Assembly: GCA_009733575.1 (NCBI GenBank)
Contig: ML769825.1
Location: forward strand, 1-46,680
Length of the DNA stretch: 46,680 nucleotides
Source of the DNA: Gymnopus androsaceus JB14
Lineage: Eukaryota > Basidiomycota > Agaricomycetes > Agaricales > Omphalotaceae
Direction of reading: 5' to 3'
Position numbers and translations under genes: made by a program. The notes under the pieces are model-generated. The model saw nothing but the letters and a program-made list of their open reading frames with translations, was not told the DNA's origin and did not search any database. This document shows, one piece after another, positions 42,565 through 46,680 of this stretch (position 1 is the stretch's first letter; each line of letters begins with the position of its first letter).

Positions 42565-43135
42565 TGTCATGCCCAGTACCACCGTTTTCACTATCCTCAA
42601 CCCCCAAACCCTTCCTATCATATGCATAACCTACCCTACTGATCGGACAACCGCCCGCTAAGCCTACGACATATCCTGGCTACTTCTGTACATACCTACT
42701 ATTCACCAATCCAACATCCCGCACCTATATAACCTGTAAGCTCCCTTAGAGGACCCCTGGTCTTGATATTAACTTGTTTACTCCCGTATCTCTTGTTTTC
42801 TCTCTATTTTCTTATACTCTTGTCAATTCATCTATTTTCTCAATACACGCTTGTTCTGGCTTCCGCTTTTTGACTCATGCATCAACTTGACTACCAGCAA
42901 GCTCATACAGCAATCAGACTCGCCACCGTCAACTATTCAATGTCGGCTCACACAACTAGACTCAGAACTCACATTTGGGAGCTTTGGCATTCCCAATCCA
43001 CCCGCTTCTCACTACTAGTCTTTGACTAGTCCACTCGCACACATATTCTATCGCGGATCTCGCCTGCCTTTTATACTAAAGGCCTCAAAGCTACTTTCAG
43101 TACCTTTCCCTAAGACCGTTGACCCCGGTCTTACA
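42565..43135 (+). repeat. Solo LTR, 571 bp
   Basis: Begins TGTCATGCCCAGTACC and ends CCCGGTCTTACA (TG...CA), flanked by the perfect 5-bp duplication GATTG (42560-42564, 43136-43140). It contains a TATA-like ACCTATATAACC near 42723. Ends, length and duplication all fit a Ty3-type solo LTR left by LTR-LTR recombination. The orientation is inferred from the TATA-like box. Confidence 0.85.
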
Positions 43136-43261
43136 GATTGTTGTTTGGTTGGTTTTCATACCTAGCACAAATCTAACACTTCAGGCTGCCCCAATTTATA
43201 TCTTCTTAGTTAGACCAAAGTGTAACAATCCACTATCTAATATGAAGTAAATCCACAGGAA

Positions 43262-43930
43262 ATCCATGGTGTGACAAGTGTCACACTATATGGAATCCAT
43301 GGACTACCAAATATTGTAGTCTATGGAATCCATGGACTGTGGAATCCACGGACTAAACAATGTAGTTGTCTATGGAATCCATGGTCTGTGGAATCCATGG
43401 ACTACAAAATATAGTAATCTATGGAATCCATGGACTACAAAATATAGTGGTCTATGGAATCCATGGTCTGTGGAATCCTTGGACTAAAAAATAATATAGT
43501 CTATGGAATCCATGGTCTGTGGAATCCATGGACTACAAAATATAGTAATCTATGGAATCCATGGTCTGTGGAATCCTTGGACTACAAAATAATAAAGTCT
43601 ATGGAATCCATGCACTACAAAATATAGCCATCTATGGAACCCATGAACTACACAATGTTGTAGTCTGTGGAACCATGGTCTGAGGAATCCATGGACTACA
43701 AAATGTTGTAGTCTATGGAATCCATGGTCTGTGGAACCATGGTCTGAGGAATCCATGGACTACAAAATGTTGTAGTCTATGGAATCCATGTAGTAGTGTG
43801 TGGAATCCATGGACTAGAAATTATCATAGTCTTGGAATCCATGAACCACTAAATGTTATAGTCTATGGAATCCAGCAACTACAAAATATTGTACTGTCTG
43901 GAATCCATGCAGTAGTGTATGAATGAGCTC
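43262..43930. repeat. Subterminal array of the third KDZ-type element
   Basis: Irregular tandem units of about 55-70 bp with CTATGGAATCCATGG, TCTGTGGAATCC and ACTACAAAATATAGT. The core GGAATCCATGG is palindromic around CCATGG. Open frames here are artefacts. Confidence 0.85.
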
Positions 43931-44239
43931 TCTGTCCCTTTCTGAATATTATTGCTCCATCCCACTCAGGAAACCAAGCACATGAGAAAAACCCAATCTA
44001 GGGTTTCTTCACTGGTTCCATTGTATATATGCGCCTCCAGGTACTTATTCTAAATTTTTTAAATGCAATGAGTATTTTAGGGTGTATTAAATGACTAATT
44101 AAAGTACCACCACTGTACCGGAATCAGTAGTGATTTTCATCATCAGATTGAATGGTACCATTAATTTTACTCAAAATATGTTCATCTCAAGTGAGCAGAG
44201 TCCTTTCAGCCATCTAGAATGACTGGAAGTATCTCACAA

Positions 44240-44326
44240 GCATTGAATATTCTCAGGTGTAGGAAAGGTCCCATGTAAGTACGGTACTTACATGGGACCT
44301 TTCCTACACCTGAGAATATTCAATGC
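44240..44326. repeat. Near-perfect 87-bp palindrome
   Basis: Two 43-nt arms, exact inverse copies, are separated by a single base at the centre (GTAAGTAC-G-GTACTTAC). Pairing resumes outside the arms (CTCAC/GTGAG) after a 2-nt bulge. The left arm equals part of the ~175-bp satellite unit, so the right arm is an inverted duplicate of it. Confidence 0.9.
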
Positions 44327-44392
44327 GTGAGATTAGCCCTAAAAATATTCATTTGACATGAGTAGGGATGAACATACAGGCCTGAACACACC

Positions 44393-45120
44393 TTATCTGA
44401 GGATTAGTATGCGCTCTATGCGTAACTGAAATAGGTTGCGAGCCTTGTCGACCAAATGCAGCATGTATTGAACCATCGGGACGGGAGTGAGAAGCACCTT
44501 TGGTGGCAGCAGCGACGGCATCTTCACCGAAACAACGTACAGCGTGAGTTCGAAGATTGGAGGTTGAAGACTTGTCGCCTTTGTCCAGATAACAGCGTAC
44601 AATTCCTTTCCCTCTACAGCGATGAGCAGCACATTTGAATATGTGATACTTCCGATTATCCTCATAGCCAACCGTGACTTTTGAATCAAAGAATGAATAT
44701 ACAGGAGAGGTCCAATGAGGTCGCAGAGAATCTACGAAACATATTAGCTCAGACGGAGTTGCGGAATCAAGCCAAAAGAAAACTGACCAATCTCTGCTTG
44801 GTCTCTCTCGGCTTGAGTAAGAGCCTGAGCTGAACCATTTCCATTGCCATTGCTGTCGCCGTCAGGGATTTCGATCACATCTGCTGAAAGAGTGAGAATA
44901 ATGCAGAAGAAAGTAATTATATGCATGTACCAGGAGCTGAAGAGACCTTAGAGGAAGAACGTCTAAGCACTTTTTTAACCTTTCCACTGACATGTTTGAT
45001 AGCGGTGACAACTTTCGAAGCGGTAGAGCGAAGAGAAGAGCGAGCAGATTCGGAGCTTGCAGAAGATGGGGCCTTACGAGCCTTTTTACTGGGACGAGCA
45101 GCATGGTCTTTTGTGGCCAT
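44393..45120 (-). pseudogene. hAT transposase 5' exons with BED zinc finger (truncated)
   Basis: Three exons joined by GT-AG introns: 45120-44931 (basic, KKARKAPSSASSESARSSLR), 44883-44788 (acidic, DVIEIPDGDSNGNGNGSAQ), and 44731 to about 44393 (SPVYSFFDSKVTVGYEDNRK, FKCAAHRCRGKGIVRCYLDK, GDKSSTSNLRTHAVRCFGED). The paired Cys-x4-Cys and His-x3-Cys are a BED-type finger, in the setting typical of Agaricomycete hAT transposases. The frame is clean across all three exons, but the protein stops at the edge of the satellite and palindrome region and lacks the catalytic and dimerisation parts. It lies inside the third KDZ-type element, so it looks like a captured 5' half. Confidence 0.75.
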
Positions 45121-45974
45121 GATTCTGAGCCTAGGAATTCTTTCAGATATATCTTTTATACTGAATTTACCTCCGACTTCTCGTTGCCCGAGTCATCCGA
45201 TAGTTTGAGGTACATGCGGTACTCAGAGGCTACTTGACCAATGGGAATTAACGGAGAAGGGCCCAGAGCAGCGAAACACGTCCGATAATTCCTAAATTGC
45301 CAATGTCACCAGTAGTAGAACAAAAAAGCGGTGGATGGAAGTATTTTGGATGTATTATTGCCAGAATACAGGCTAGGGATACACAAACAAGGAGAGTGGC
45401 CACAATACATATGTAGCGGATTGAATAACGTGTCTATCAATATCAAGAAGTCCTATGTTTTGGGAAGGTATTAGTTGAGAAATGAGAAGTCTGAGACACA
45501 TACCTTTTTCCGAGACCAACGAGACCAACGTACATAGCCTGCCATCACAAACGGACCCAAAAACCATAGTGAATGCCAATACTCTTCAGATATTTTGAGA
45601 TATTCAGATATTCGCAACATGAAAAAAAAGAAGAGCTAATCTCACCGCTAGACCATTAGGTGGATACCCATTACTGTGTAATGCATTGTGCGGAACGCGT
45701 CTTCAGTATCTGTGGCGTAAATGTGTGTTGACGCGATCGATGCGGCGATGTTATTGGCGATTATCGGACGGCGGCCATTGCAGTGTGAAAACAAGAGTTG
45801 CCACGTAAGTGCATGGCATGTCTCAAGCCGAGAAATAAAACCGGCCAGAGAGAACCGCGGTTCCCGCGGGCCGGGTGGCGGTAATCGCGGGTCTGCTGAA
45901 TGAAGAAACCGTACCCGTACCCGAGTCACCCGAGAGGTCAACACCGCGGGTGTACCCCCTACCCGTGCCCAACA
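45121..45974. other. Upstream region of the hAT exons; GC-rich patch near 45840
   Basis: Probably carries the original hAT promoter. Around 45840-45975 a GC-rich patch (GAACCGCGGTTCCCGCGGGC, then ACCCGTACCCGAGTCACCCG) stands out from the AT-rich surroundings and resembles CCGGTACC-rich MITE ends in base use. I could not define its limits. Confidence 0.35.
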
Positions 45975-46545
45975 CTATAAGTACCACCATACTAGAATCA
46001 GTAGTAATTTCTACCATCAGATTGAATGGTATCACTTACTCCTTCTCCCAAATACATTCATCTTGAGTGAGTAGAGGTGTTTCAACTCTCTGAAATGACA
46101 GGAAATTTGTCAGATGCATTGAATATTTTGGGATGTAGTAAATGACCCATGTCAGTACCACCACTGTACTGGAATCAGTAGTGATTTTCATTGTCAGATT
46201 GAATGGTACTCTTTATTTTTACTCCAAAATATGTGTATGTTGAGTGAACAGAGTCCTTTCAACTGTCTGACATGACTGGAAATATTTCATAAGTATGGAA
46301 TATTCTGGGGTGTAGGAAATGACTATCTAAGTACCGCTGCCATACTGGTATCAGTAGTGATTTCTATCATCAGATTAAATGGTATCACCTAGTCTTGCTC
46401 CTAAATACATTCATTCTGGGTGATTAGAAGCTTTGCAACTGTCTGAAATGAGTGGAATCTTTGGGTGCATTGAATCTTTTAAGATGTAGTAAATGACCCA
46501 TGGAACCAGTAGCAATTTTTATTGTCAGATTGAATTGAACTCCTG
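45975..46545. repeat. Tandem repeat, unit about 175 bp
   Basis: About three units, each with AGTACCACC-type start, ATCAGTAGTGATTTTCAT, CAGATTGAATGGTA and GCATTGAATATT. Starts lie near 45979, 46153 and 46334, with a partial unit near 46500. A further unit lies at 44100-44280, on the other side of the hAT exons. Confidence 0.75.
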
Positions 46546-46680
46546 CACTACAAATTATAGTAGCACATGGATTCCATGAACTACTATAGTTCATAGGGCT
46601 TGGAATCCATACACCACTATGCTGTATTTATTAGTCTGTGGAATCCATGTGCTACTTCATTGTGTAGTCCATGGATTCCA

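Larger units (their letters stand above)
43177..46680 (+). mobile_element. Third KDZ-type element, right end outside window
   Basis: The left end CACTTCAGGCTGCCCCAATT and the next 80 bp (GTGTAACAATCCAC, AAATCCACAGGAAATCCA) match copies 1 and 2. The array then changes to GTCTATGGAATCCATGG and GGACTACAAAATATAG units. Inverted array units reappear at 46545-46680, so the right end should lie shortly beyond the window. The presumed left duplication is AAATCTAA (43169-43176). The interior carries hAT exons and a satellite. Confidence 0.65.

Overview
The window looks like a repeat-rich nuclear segment of a mushroom-forming basidiomycete (Agaricomycetes). The reasons are short GT-AG introns, TTAGGG-type repeats, and protein families typical of such genomes: KDZ transposase, Tnp2 (CACTA) transposase, BED-finger hAT proteins, Ty3 gag/protease and an Spt5-like NGN/KOW family. 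I see no rRNA, no convincing tRNA and no CRISPR. Almost everything is transposon, nested and decayed. No gene in the window is both clearly cellular and intact.

Layout, left arm (1-20173): a decayed BED-finger gene with a ubiquitin-like N-terminal part (1-1530, minus); a Tnp2 pseudogene (3725-5690, plus) split by a Mutator-like MITE with a 9-bp duplication; a copia-like gag piece (5880-7189); then a Ty3 element on the minus strand between matching LTRs (7190-7529 and 18196-18531). That Ty3 element still has a primer-binding site, gag, protease and polypurine tract, but no recognisable RT or integrase. It has been invaded by a 2.8-kb non-autonomous KDZ-type element (14995-17832), which itself carries a hAT MITE and a foldback element.

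Centre (20174-39472): a 19.3-kb giant DNA transposon. Its ends begin CACTTCAGTCACC, it has about 0.5-kb terminal inverted repeats and ~50-bp subterminal repeat arrays, and it is flanked by a perfect 8-bp duplication, TTATTGAA. It encodes a frame-damaged KDZ transposase (35102-38582), an Spt5-like NGN/KOW protein (26086-30370, itself split by an 819-bp hAT MITE), a long minus-strand protein of unknown function (21639-25504) and a small protein (30744-31561) that seems to share a domain with it. A second copy of the left-arm non-autonomous element sits inside it (31620-34792), in the opposite orientation. The giant element landed inside a ~63-nt intron of a UPF1-like gene fragment, whose exons lie at 20075-20145 and 39516-39870.

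Right arm (39473-46680): UPF1-like exons, a 249-bp foldback MITE, an unrecognised fungal ORF, a solo LTR with a 5-bp duplication (42565-43135), and the left part of a third CACTTCAG-ended element (from 43177, running off the window). This third element carries the spliced 5' exons of a hAT transposase, a near-perfect 87-bp palindrome and a ~175-bp tandem repeat.

The most notable system is the KDZ group: one giant cargo-carrying element plus three smaller relatives, sharing an 8-nt terminus and a GGAATCC-type word in otherwise different subterminal arrays. Lesions in the transposase and cargo genes suggest the giant copy is no longer autonomous.
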